Origin: Chlamydiia bacterium
GTDB lineage: Bacteria > Chlamydiota > Chlamydiia > Chlamydiales > Simkaniaceae
Assembly (NCBI GenBank): GCA_030429605.1
Contig: JAUIEV010000001.1
Location: 310,001-374,000, forward strand
Direction: 5' to 3'
Length of the DNA: 64,000 nt
Each line of letters opens with the position of its first letter. The first letter of the stretch is position 1. Under the pieces are notes generated by a model that saw only the letters and a list, made by a program, of their open reading frames with translations, did no database searches and was not told the DNA's origin. A program made the position numbers and the translations under genes. Shown here piece after piece: positions 35,932-44,401 of the stretch.

Positions 35932-37863
35932 ATGCCTGAAGGACAGTTTGATGAAAAAGGGAAAAAACGCACTCAGGGGCTGAAAAGCAGTCTGGCGCTT
36001 CGCGTTATTCTTATTTCACTCTGTTTTTTAGTTTTTCCTATCATTGTGTTAAGTGGTGTTTTGTATTTTCATGAATACGAAAAAAGGAAAGAAGGGAATT
36101 TTTTTGCACTTGATCTCGTTGCGCATCAAATTGAAGACATTGTTACAGGATTTATTTCACAAAATGAAACACTTGCTGAAACGCTCGGCTTTGTTATTAC
36201 GTCTTCAGGTAAATACTCCCCAAAAGGGAAAAATTCTGAGTTAAATACGCTGTTTCAAAAGCTGACAAAAAACGAAGCCGTTTCAGATATCTTGTATGTT
36301 CAAAGAGATGGAAAAGAATACTACTGTACCATCGCTTCTGATCGATCCTTTCTGGGCAAGCGTTTTTCAGACGTGCTTGAACATATCGATTTTTCAAAAG
36401 AGAAATACGCCTTGTTTTCTCACACGTTTGAAAAAATGGACAAAGAAACCCTTATTACAGCGCATCCAGTTATAGAAAATGTGCGTGAAACACCTCAGGG
36501 AGTTCTCCTTGTTTTTTTAACACCAGGCCTTTTTAAAGACCGACTCGAGTACGCTATACGTAGTACGTTGCCTATTTCAACCTCCATTTTAACAGATCAT
36601 GGAAGAGTCATTACCTCTACAAGAGATGATTTTTTGCAGAAACGGTTTGCTATTCAAGGGCATGCCGTGGATCCAAAAGTGTTTCGACAAAAGGCGAGTA
36701 GTCCACTTATTCCGCTTGTTCCGGTAGAGACCCATCGAGATGAGTTTCGGTTTTCCTTTGATGGTGATGAGCGAATGGCGGTCTATCTTCCCTTGGCTAA
36801 TTCGAGCTACGGAATATTGGTTGAAATGTCTGAGGATGTAAACGGGGTGACTATTGGTCCTTTTCTTTTAAAAATGCTTGTGCTCTATTTTCTCATTTTT
36901 GTTGCAGGTGTTGTTGGAACAGTTTTTCTCTCTTTACGGTTTTCAAGACCAATGAGACAGTTATGCGAGGTTATGCTGCATGTTGGATCAGGGGAGCGAA
37001 AAAAACGGTTTGAAAAAGATCCATTAGGTTTTGAGATCAATATTGTCGGAGCTATCTTCAATGATATGCTTGATGCGATTGACCGGCACGTAGAGGAGAT
37101 TAAAAAGGAACGAGGAGCGAAAGAAGCGCTTGTACATGAGCTCCAGATGGGGCAAACAATCCAAAAGTCGCTGCTTCCCACTGCACTCCCACAGGTACCC
37201 TCAATAGAAATGGCAGCTGGATTTATTTCGGCAAAAGAAGTTGGAGGAGACTATTATGATGTCCTTCTTCGAGAAAAAGAAGGGCGACAGGAAGTGCTTT
37301 TTTCAATTGCTGATGCTTCAGGAAAGGGTGTTTCTGCATGCCTGTATTCTTTGAGTATACGAAGCATGGTTCGGACAGCCTTTATGCAAGGAGCTTCGCT
37401 AGAAGAGGTCATCCGAGAAACGAATTCGCTCTTTGCTCTTGATGCCGAAAGTACAAGTGCCTTTGTAACAATGTGGTTTGGGGTGTTTGATGTCACAACA
37501 AAAGAGCTCACCTATGCAAATTGTGGACATCACCCGGCATTGCTTCTTACCTCTCAAGGAACATGCACAGAGCTGCATACTCCTAATATTGCCCTAGGAG
37601 TTGTAGAACTTTCTTCTGTAAATGTTTGCACACAGCGCATGGATCTTGGAGATCGGCTGCTTCTTTTTACTGATGGTATTGTTGAGGCGCACAATAAACG
37701 GAATGAGCTGTTTGGAGAAAAAAGAGTAAAAGAGATTGCACTTCAAGCGCAAAAAACGCCCCAAGATGCTGTATCAGAGATGCTTCGTGCGCTGCATGCT
37801 TTTTCAGATGGTGCTGATCAACATGATGACATAACACTCTTATCCGTTTTTTTTCAGACCTAA
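35932..37863 (+). CDS. rsbU: RsbU-type PP2C phosphatase with periplasmic sensor and HAMP domain
   Basis: RsbU dephosphorylates an anti-anti-sigma factor (RsbV), coupling an external signal to sigma-factor control. The 643-residue protein has TM1 (about 22-46), a roughly 265-residue periplasmic sensor, TM2 (about 313-335), a HAMP linker and a coiled segment. The PP2C domain follows with KEVGGDYYDV (about 434), SIADASGKGVSACL, ANCGHHPALLL and LFTDGIVEAHN; metal-binding Asp residues are present. The C. trachomatis homologue (CT588) has the same layout, and its sensor is reported to bind TCA-cycle intermediates. No rsbV or rsbW is next to it. The end overlaps cca convergently by 24 bases. Confidence 0.93.
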   Translation: MPEGQFDEKGKKRTQGLKSSLALRVILISLCFLVFPIIVLSGVLYFHEYEKRKEGNFFALDLVAHQIEDIVTGFISQNETLAETLGFVITSSGKYSPKGKNSELNTLFQKLTKNEAVSDILYVQRDGKEYYCTIASDRSFLGKRFSDVLEHIDFSKEKYALFSHTFEKMDKETLITAHPVIENVRETPQGVLLVFLTPGLFKDRLEYAIRSTLPISTSILTDHGRVITSTRDDFLQKRFAIQGHAVDPKVFRQKASSPLIPLVPVETHRDEFRFSFDGDERMAVYLPLANSSYGILVEMSEDVNGVTIGPFLLKMLVLYFLIFVAGVVGTVFLSLRFSRPMRQLCEVMLHVGSGERKKRFEKDPLGFEINIVGAIFNDMLDAIDRHVEEIKKERGAKEALVHELQMGQTIQKSLLPTALPQVPSIEMAAGFISAKEVGGDYYDVLLREKEGRQEVLFSIADASGKGVSACLYSLSIRSMVRTAFMQGASLEEVIRETNSLFALDAESTSAFVTMWFGVFDVTTKELTYANCGHHPALLLTSQGTCTELHTPNIALGVVELSSVNVCTQRMDLGDRLLLFTDGIVEAHNKRNELFGEKRVKEIALQAQKTPQDAVSEMLRALHAFSDGADQHDDITLLSVFFQT

Positions 37864-39066
37864 ATGTGTAAGGATCGCGTCCTTTGATGTCACGTTGTGA
37901 TTTACAGCATACATCTCTGCCTTTTCTAAGAGCGTCCCGATTAAGGGTCCTTTTGTAGCCCCACAAGCTAAAAGATCTTTGGCTGTAACAATCGGAGTGT
38001 GCGCAACTTTTCTTTCAATATGAGCCTTCAAAGTCTCTCTTTCTGTATTCCATTTTTCTAAGAAAGTATATTGAGTGCTGCCAAGGTGTTGTGCCGCACA
38101 TATTTTTAGATAGCAGGTGCTCCATGGCATTGCAAGAAGCTGGACTTTTTCATACGGTGTCAGGTCTTCTTTGTGCACTTCATGTGAAAAAAAGTGAAAT
38201 GCATCAATATGTTTTAGATCTGCTTTTGAGAGTTTGAGCATTTCTCCAATCCCTCTTTTCTCCTCAATGGTATGGGTTGGAAATAAGTGCATTATTTGGA
38301 GAATGGTAGGAACATCTTCTGGGCAATGGGGAAGGGGAGAAAGTCGAGAATGAATGGATTCAAAAGAAACGTCCTGAAGTGTTGGAAAAATTGTTTGTAA
38401 AAGCCCAATGTTGTGCAGCATCCCAAGAGCTACCTCAAAATGGGGGAATTTTGCCATTTTTACCAGTTCGCTCCACACTCTTTCAATGGCGACAGATGGA
38501 AAAAGAAGGTGCGCGTGTGCTTTGATTGCCTCTTCTGTTTTTGGCTCAATTGTGAATGAAAAACGGGCCGCATATCGCACTGCACGTATCATCCTGAGCC
38601 TATCTTCCCGGAACCGCTCGTTTGGATCGCCAATGGCCTTGACTAAACGAGCGTGAATGTCTTTTTTCCCTTCGACATAGTCTATAAGCGTATCCGTCGT
38701 TGGATCGTAGTACATCCCATTGATCGTAAAATCTCTTCGAAGAGCATCTTCCTCAGGACTTGCCGGCTCAATGTGGCTTGGGCGTCGGCCGTCCTCATAT
38801 CCACGTTCTGTCCGAAACGTCGCAACTTCAAAGTGGTATTCCATCTCAACAACGATAATAATCCCGAAGGAAATACCCACAGGGATTGTTTTTGAAAACA
38901 ATGACTGAATAACATCAACAGGTGCGGTCGTTGCAATATCGATGTCATCAGATGGATGATCCATCAGGTAGTCTCGTACCCATCCACCAGCGAAATATGT
39001 CGTGTACCCGGCATCTTGAAGTTTCTTTAAGACGCTACACGCTGCAGTATAAATATCATCTTTCAT
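37840..39066 (-). CDS. cca: tRNA CCA-adding enzyme / poly(A) polymerase family nucleotidyltransferase
   Basis: This class II nucleotidyltransferase adds or repairs the 3' CCA end of tRNA, needed because the tRNA-Arg gene in this window lacks CCA. The N-terminal catalytic part has TTYFAGGWVRDYLM and DDIDIATTAPVDVI (metal-binding DxD), RTERGYEDGRRPSHIEPASPEEDALRRDFTINGMYYD, and RFREDRLRMIRAVRYAARF. The C-terminal half is helical and degenerate. The ATG at 39066 gives MKDDIYTAA; a start at 39105 would add 13 residues. The 408-residue length fits. It is downstream of manA on the same strand, 63 bases apart. Confidence 0.9.
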   Translation of the reverse strand: MKDDIYTAACSVLKKLQDAGYTTYFAGGWVRDYLMDHPSDDIDIATTAPVDVIQSLFSKTIPVGISFGIIIVVEMEYHFEVATFRTERGYEDGRRPSHIEPASPEEDALRRDFTINGMYYDPTTDTLIDYVEGKKDIHARLVKAIGDPNERFREDRLRMIRAVRYAARFSFTIEPKTEEAIKAHAHLLFPSVAIERVWSELVKMAKFPHFEVALGMLHNIGLLQTIFPTLQDVSFESIHSRLSPLPHCPEDVPTILQIMHLFPTHTIEEKRGIGEMLKLSKADLKHIDAFHFFSHEVHKEDLTPYEKVQLLAMPWSTCYLKICAAQHLGSTQYTFLEKWNTERETLKAHIERKVAHTPIVTAKDLLACGATKGPLIGTLLEKAEMYAVNHNVTSKDAILTHLGLKKNG

Positions 39067-39129
39067 CTTACCGGGAGTATAAAAGTCGATGTAATAATTG
39101 AACACCCGAAAGGGAAGGAAACACGATTT

Positions 39130-40104
39130 TTACAGCAGCTTTGGCCGAATAACGAGCAGGTCAATGTGGGCTGTTTCGAGTGTCATAGACTTGCAAATAT
39201 GAGGAACGAGAATAGTCATTCCAGGGGCCAGTTCGAGGATATGTTTTTCGAATCGAAGGAGACCTGTACCCTCTTCGACAAAAAAGATTTCACATCCGGG
39301 CTGTGTTTTATTCAACCGGATATCTTGCTCAGCAGACATATGTGCCAAGGAAAAAAATGGCGCTTCGACAAGGCGTTTTATTTCCACTCCTTCTTGACTG
39401 TTCATTTCAAGAGGGGTGAGAAGCGGTGAGGAGACGTCTAAAAGATTGACGGCTTCTTTTGCTGAGTCAATATGAAGCGCTCGTGGCGTGCCATCATCTT
39501 GAAATCGATCCCAATCATAGACTCTAAATGTTGTATCTGAATTTTGCTGTATCTCAAGAAGAAGTATTCCTTCGCCGATAGCATGTAAGGATCCGGCAGG
39601 TATATAGAAGAGCTCACCTTGCTTGGGCGTAAAAGAGTGCATTGCATTCAGGATCTCTTTTTTTCCTGCCAAGTTCATGAACTGCGCTTTTGTCAGAGGT
39701 TTTTTTAGTCCGGCATAGATCTTTGCATTTTCTTTTGCGTCAAGGACGTACCAACACTCACTTTTTGGTTCTCCACCAAGAACGTGAGCTGTCTCATTTT
39801 TTGGATGCACTTGCACACTGAGGTTTTGATATGCATCAATTAACTTAAGTAAAAGGGGGAACTGTTGTGGAGGTGTGCGCGTACCATACAGCTCAAAAGG
39901 AAAGCTTTGAGCGATATCAAAGAGTGTTTTCGAAGAGAGTTCACCATTCTCAACACTGCTTTCACGGCCACTCCGATCACTCACTTCCCATGACTCTGCA
40001 TACCTCTTTAATGCAGGTGCTTGCCTCTCATACTTGGTGACAATTTCACGACCGCCCCAGAGATAATCTCTGTATGTGGGTTTCATAAGGAGTGGATATA
40101 ACAT
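39130..40104 (-). CDS. manA: Mannose-6-phosphate isomerase, class I
   Basis: This enzyme interconverts fructose-6-phosphate and mannose-6-phosphate, the entry to GDP-mannose. The 324-residue cupin has KPTYRDYLWGGREI, SWEVSDRSG, LSVQVHPKNETAH (zinc ligands), YIPAGSLHAIGEGILLLEIQQNSDTTFRVYDWDR and a small C-terminal cupin. It resembles the short Bacillus-type ManA. A longer reading from 40182 would add 26 residues that do not fit the family. Together with manC at 6.5 kb it provides two of three steps to GDP-mannose; phosphomannomutase is not in the window. It diverges from the secreted protein gene at 40183. Confidence 0.92.
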   Translation of the reverse strand: MLYPLLMKPTYRDYLWGGREIVTKYERQAPALKRYAESWEVSDRSGRESSVENGELSSKTLFDIAQSFPFELYGTRTPPQQFPLLLKLIDAYQNLSVQVHPKNETAHVLGGEPKSECWYVLDAKENAKIYAGLKKPLTKAQFMNLAGKKEILNAMHSFTPKQGELFYIPAGSLHAIGEGILLLEIQQNSDTTFRVYDWDRFQDDGTPRALHIDSAKEAVNLLDVSSPLLTPLEMNSQEGVEIKRLVEAPFFSLAHMSAEQDIRLNKTQPGCEIFFVEEGTGLLRFEKHILELAPGMTILVPHICKSMTLETAHIDLLVIRPKLL

Positions 40105-40182
40105 ACTGTAGATTATGATGTTCCCTTTAAAAAAATCATAGTCTTTTTTAGGATGGTTTCTTTTGGCATACACTGGGGTCAC

Positions 40183-41052
40183 ATGAAAAAACTAGCTGTT
40201 CTCTTCTTTTTTGTTCCTACGCTACTTATTGCGGATAGGCTTTCTGTGGCTTTTACTGAGCCATTGAATCAGCAGGATCGAGCAAAAATACAAAAAGTAA
40301 TCAACCTTTCAAAAAAAAATGCAACAGGCCGTGTCGGTATTGTTCTCAAGCGACTTTCTTTTCTCGTTCAAGGTGATAGAGGTACGTTACACACCATTGC
40401 AAAGCACCTTCCATATGAACTCCTTTCTGTTCCAGGTTTAGCGCATAAACTTGCATGTGTTGTGCATCTCGATACAAACATTATCACAGATAAAGAAGCA
40501 GAAAAACTCGTATGGGATCTAAAAGATGAAACAGATACTGTCTGGAAGATGTATCGAGGAAGCAAGTTATATGCGGCCTTTGATGTTCCAAAATTTGATC
40601 CACATGATGTTTTCGATGCGCATGGAAATTTTACAAAAGAAGCCTTGGGGCATTTTTACTCACTTACACTTTCAGAATCTGATAGGAAAAAAACGTTTGA
40701 GCTTATTCACTCTCTGGGAACAAAAGAGTGGTATTCATTGTTATGGAACAAGTCACATATGGAAAAAATTGGCGACGAGGTGGATAAAATACATCCGGTT
40801 CGTTTTGCAGGATATATTTTTGCCAATCCTGAGTTGAAGAGCTGCATGCGTTCGATTCGAGAGTTTAGCCTTAAATGGAACCGTTTTAAAAACGGGTTTT
40901 CCGGAAAAATGGAATCAAATTATTCACGAAGAAATGTTCTTCCGTACCTGCCGGGATTTTGTATTGAAACTGGAGCGGATTATGAAGAGGTCCTTCGTCT
41001 TGTCCACGCAAGGAAATGGGAAGGGCTTTTAGACTATCTCATTTATAGATAA
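40183..41052 (+). CDS. Secreted protein of unknown function
   Basis: I do not recognise this 289-residue protein. It starts with a clear signal peptide (MKKLAVLFFFVPTLLIADRL, cleavage likely after IAD). The mature part is basic and mixed alpha/beta (LACVVHLDTNIITDKEAEKLVWDLKDE, VDKIHPVRFAGYIFANPELKSC, NVLPYLPGFCIETGADYEEVLRLV) with no membrane segment. It would be periplasmic, an outer-membrane-associated factor or an exported effector. The ATG at 40183 is preferred over 40153 because it places the signal peptide at the very start. It is divergent from manA and convergent with the GT28-like gene. Confidence 0.7.
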   Translation: MKKLAVLFFFVPTLLIADRLSVAFTEPLNQQDRAKIQKVINLSKKNATGRVGIVLKRLSFLVQGDRGTLHTIAKHLPYELLSVPGLAHKLACVVHLDTNIITDKEAEKLVWDLKDETDTVWKMYRGSKLYAAFDVPKFDPHDVFDAHGNFTKEALGHFYSLTLSESDRKKTFELIHSLGTKEWYSLLWNKSHMEKIGDEVDKIHPVRFAGYIFANPELKSCMRSIREFSLKWNRFKNGFSGKMESNYSRRNVLPYLPGFCIETGADYEEVLRLVHARKWEGLLDYLIYR

Positions 41053-41070
41053 TATTGTAAGGGGGCTTGT

Positions 41071-42360
41071 TCAGAGTAGAGATGACACTTCATCAAGAAA
41101 TGTTTCTGGATTGATGAGGCGAGCCCCTTTTTTCTCAGCCAAATATTCAGCATTTCCCTCTTCCCAGATTGGCATCCACCGCTTAAGGCGTTCTTGGGTA
41201 AATGGAGCTTTTTTCAATTCTGAATGGATAAAGATGTGCCCGGTCGCCACGTTCAAAAGTTCATGAGATGTGATAGCGCCGGAGCGCGTGATCGTAATTT
41301 GGCTTCTCGCCATGAGAGGCGCGATAACATCTTCATTTTGAAAGTAGAGGGGGAGAACGCAAATATGTGAAGGAAATGGCATGAGGTGGTCAATAAGCTC
41401 ATGAAGCTCATGTAACAACTCATTTTTCGTATCTTTATGAGAACAGAAGACAAACAAAAAGTGTATTTTTGTTGCGCTGTCTTTTTTTGAAAGGTGTTCT
41501 ATAAACTCTGAGGCATACCGCTTCACGCCAAGCATTGAAGGGTGTGTGCCTAACATAAGTGTTGTCACATGCGCATTTTTAGGAAGTGTTAAATGGAGGT
41601 GTGATTTTGTAGACCTGAATCGTGCTGCGCAATGTGAAAGGCCCCGTGCAGTTAAATCAAACTCTTCCTCATCATGTAATTCGAGGGTTAGCTCCAAATC
41701 GCTTGCATGCACTTTACTGTAGTCACGCATGAATGCAGGACGAACGGGGGGGGCTGATGTATCGAACATGCTGCTGGGTAGTTTCGTGTAATGCTTCCAG
41801 AACGCCTCATCGCTAGAAAACTCATTTAGGAGCGGTTGTGCAGTTTGGATTTTTAGGTGCTTTAGGTATTTTTTTCGAACTCTACGAAGCGGCCGATAAT
41901 ACATCATTATTTTAGATGTCGGCAGCTCAATGATCATTTTCTCAAGGTAGATGTAGCGCCCTTTTATAAGAGAAGCCCAATACGTGGCTCGAAGCATTGC
42001 ATTCAGGCCTGCAGGCTGTGTATCAACAACAAAATCGAGGTCGTGTCTGAGAATGAGATACAAAGTTTTGATAAAAAATTTGATTCCCAAAAGGTAGTCA
42101 CAGCTCGGCGTCAGGACATAAATACAGCGGAGTAAAAAAACATTTCCAGAGCGCTGTGCGTAATTCCAAAGGTTACATGCGCTCTGTCCAATCCTTTTTC
42201 CAATCCAGTCAATGACAAGATCTCTCGTTATGATCAGAGGAGTGTCAAATCGGGAGCGTAATTCCATTGTCTTCGCATGTGCAGCTTGGATGTGTCCACC
42301 GCCTGCAGATGCGGTTACAATCAGAATCTTAGGAGTATGTTGCTGTGTCTCATCAGCCAT
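41071..42360 (-). CDS. MGDG-synthase-like glycosyltransferase (GT28-type)
   Basis: The 429-residue protein resembles the monogalactosyldiacylglycerol synthase / processive diacylglycerol glycosyltransferase group. The start has PKILIVTASAGGGHIQAAHA (the SAGGGH loop), followed by LDFVVDTQPAGLNAMLRA. The C-terminal nucleotide-sugar half has FLFVFCSHKDTKNELLHEL, VLPLYFQNEDVIAPLMARSQITITRSGAITSHELL (the G-x-x-T/S-x-x-E type donor site) and KGARLINPETFLDEV. It probably sits on the inner face of the membrane and glycosylates a lipid. The exact donor and acceptor are unknown. It is 11 bases after rho on the same strand. Confidence 0.75.
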   Translation of the reverse strand: MADETQQHTPKILIVTASAGGGHIQAAHAKTMELRSRFDTPLIITRDLVIDWIGKRIGQSACNLWNYAQRSGNVFLLRCIYVLTPSCDYLLGIKFFIKTLYLILRHDLDFVVDTQPAGLNAMLRATYWASLIKGRYIYLEKMIIELPTSKIMMYYRPLRRVRKKYLKHLKIQTAQPLLNEFSSDEAFWKHYTKLPSSMFDTSAPPVRPAFMRDYSKVHASDLELTLELHDEEEFDLTARGLSHCAARFRSTKSHLHLTLPKNAHVTTLMLGTHPSMLGVKRYASEFIEHLSKKDSATKIHFLFVFCSHKDTKNELLHELHELIDHLMPFPSHICVLPLYFQNEDVIAPLMARSQITITRSGAITSHELLNVATGHIFIHSELKKAPFTQERLKRWMPIWEEGNAEYLAEKKGARLINPETFLDEVSSLL

Positions 42361-42371
42361 AAAGTGAGTTG

Positions 42372-43790
42372 TTACTCTTTCATCGAGAGGAGGAACTCTG
42401 CGTTACTAGAAGTCTTTTTCAGCCTTTTCAAGAGTAGATTCATTGCATCTACAGGAGCAAGGTCTGCCACAGCTTGCCGAAGCAAGAATATTTTCTCAAG
42501 TTCCTCATGATGATACAGAAGATCTTCACGTCGTGTACCACTTCGAACAACATCAATTGCAGGGAAAATTCTGCGTTCCGCAAGACGTCTGTCGAGAACA
42601 AGTTCCATGTTTCCTGTTCCTTTAAACTCCTCGTATATCACTTCATCCATTCGAGATCCAGTCTCAATCATAGCAGTTGCAATAATTGTCAAAGATCCTC
42701 CGCCTTCAATGTTTCGAGCAGCACCAAAAAACCGCTTTGGTTTATGGAGCGAGTGGGCATCAACTCCACCTGTTAAAATTTTACCAGAGTGTGGCTGAAC
42801 AGTGTTGTATGCTCGTGCTAGACGAGTCAAGGAATCAAGAAGAATAACGACATCTTGCCCGTATTCTACAAGTCTTTTTGCTTTTTCAATAACCATATCA
42901 GCTATTTGAACGTGACGTTCCGGAGGCTCATCAAATGTCGAAGAAACGACTTCTCCACGAATAGTTCGCTGCATATCAGTCACTTCCTCAGGACGCTCAT
43001 CGATCAGCAATGCAATCAGTTTGACATCCGGATGATTGACTGCAATCGCGTTTGCGACATCCTGCATAAGCATCGTCTTACCGGTTTTTGGCGGCGCAAC
43101 GATCATAGCTCTTTGCCCTTTTCCTATTGGTGCTGCGAGGTCAAGAACACGAGTTGTCAGTTTTTCCTTCCGAGTTTCCATGTGGTATCGCTGATCAGGA
43201 AAAAAGGGAGTGAGGTTCTCAAAAGAAATACGGTCGCGAGCTTTTTCAGGCCCCATGTTGTTGATTCGATCAACTTTGAGCAGTGCAAAGTATTTTTCTT
43301 TCTCTTTTGGTGAGCGTATTGGGCCATACACAGTGTCTCCCTTTTTGAGGTCAAAACGGCGAATCTGTGCTGGAGAAACATAAATATCCTCAGCAGAAGA
43401 GAGGTAGTTGTAGTTTGGTGACCTGAGGAATCCAAACCCATCAGGAAGTACTTCAAGAACACCTTCAGCAACAAGGACTTCGTCAGCTTGAATTGACTTG
43501 TACTTCACGATTTCAAAAACAATTTGAGACTTCATCATGGATGCAGTATTTTTCAGGCCCAAATGCTTTGCATATCTATTCAGTTCATCAATATTCATTC
43601 GTTGAAGTTCTGAAATGCGTGTTATAGTGGGTTCTTTCTGAGGTTGTGCTGCCTCTGCAGATGTAGGGGCTTGCTCGGGTGGGCGCTCTTTTTGAGTAAC
43701 AGGCATGTCTGGTGGAGGTAAAATCTTTTTTCTGCGGATTGGTTTTTTTGTTTCTCGAACGGCTTCGTGCGCTGTTTTATCGTTGTCCAT
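42372..43790 (-). CDS. rho: Transcription termination factor Rho
   Basis: This hexameric RNA translocase ends unterminated transcripts. The 472-residue protein has a basic, Pro-rich N-terminal extension ([16 protein letters not shown]; about 50 residues), the Rho N-terminal helical part ([21 protein letters not shown]-like), the RNA-binding OB fold ([21 protein letters not shown]), then the RecA-like motor with Walker [26 protein letters not shown] and [14 protein letters not shown]. Order rho-coaE-polA-sppA matches C. trachomatis (CT491-494). It starts eight bases after coaE ends. Confidence 0.97.
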   Translation of the reverse strand: MDNDKTAHEAVRETKKPIRRKKILPPPDMPVTQKERPPEQAPTSAEAAQPQKEPTITRISELQRMNIDELNRYAKHLGLKNTASMMKSQIVFEIVKYKSIQADEVLVAEGVLEVLPDGFGFLRSPNYNYLSSAEDIYVSPAQIRRFDLKKGDTVYGPIRSPKEKEKYFALLKVDRINNMGPEKARDRISFENLTPFFPDQRYHMETRKEKLTTRVLDLAAPIGKGQRAMIVAPPKTGKTMLMQDVANAIAVNHPDVKLIALLIDERPEEVTDMQRTIRGEVVSSTFDEPPERHVQIADMVIEKAKRLVEYGQDVVILLDSLTRLARAYNTVQPHSGKILTGGVDAHSLHKPKRFFGAARNIEGGGSLTIIATAMIETGSRMDEVIYEEFKGTGNMELVLDRRLAERRIFPAIDVVRSGTRREDLLYHHEELEKIFLLRQAVADLAPVDAMNLLLKRLKKTSSNAEFLLSMKE

Positions 43791-43798
43791 GAATCACA

Positions 43799-44401
43799 CT
43801 ATCTCCCGAAGGTTTTATCCATAATTGTTTTAACATTTTTCTCTAAATCTTCTTTGCTACCAGTATTTTTGATAACATAATCAGCCCTTTGGGCTTTTTC
43901 TTTTATAGGCATTTGCCGCTCTAATCGCCTCATGCTGTCCTCCTCGGTATTTCCAAGGGAGGAAAAGCGGCGCTTCATACATTCTTCATCTGCTACAACA
44001 CAAATCGTGGCATCATATTCAGTTTCCCAACCAAGCTCAAAAAGAAGAGGGATTTCAACGACTGCAAACCCGTTTTTGTCTTGAGACTCAATCCGTGAAA
44101 GCTCAGAGGAAATTTCATCATACACCATTGGGTGGACAATTGATTCGAGTAAGGTAAGCTTGTCTGGGTGAGTAAAGACGATGTTTGCAATTTTTTTTCT
44201 ATCGAGTTGGTTGTCTGTTAAAACCGTTTGTCCAAGTAGGTTTAGAACTTTTTGTTTGCATACTGATGATGAGGAATAGAGGCGATGAACTATCGCATCA
44301 GCATCGATATAATGTCCCCCTCGCTTTTGGAAAAGGGCACACACTGTCGACTTTCCACTGGATAATCCGCCAGTCACAGCAAATTTCTTCAAATTTAGCA
44401 T
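43799..44401 (-). CDS. coaE: Dephospho-CoA kinase
   Basis: CoaE does the last step of coenzyme A synthesis, phosphorylating the 3'-OH of dephospho-CoA. The 200-residue P-loop kinase starts LKKFAVTGGLSSGKSTVC (Walker A GGLSSGKST), followed by GGHYIDADAIVHRLY and VVEIPLLFELGWETEYDATICVVADEE, all typical. ATG 44401 has GGGGGG just upstream; a TTG three codons earlier is a weaker option. It overlaps the polA stop by seven bases, so it is part of the polA-coaE-rho unit. Confidence 0.93.
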   Translation of the reverse strand: MLNLKKFAVTGGLSSGKSTVCALFQKRGGHYIDADAIVHRLYSSSSVCKQKVLNLLGQTVLTDNQLDRKKIANIVFTHPDKLTLLESIVHPMVYDEISSELSRIESQDKNGFAVVEIPLLFELGWETEYDATICVVADEECMKRRFSSLGNTEEDSMRRLERQMPIKEKAQRADYVIKNTGSKEDLEKNVKTIMDKTFGR

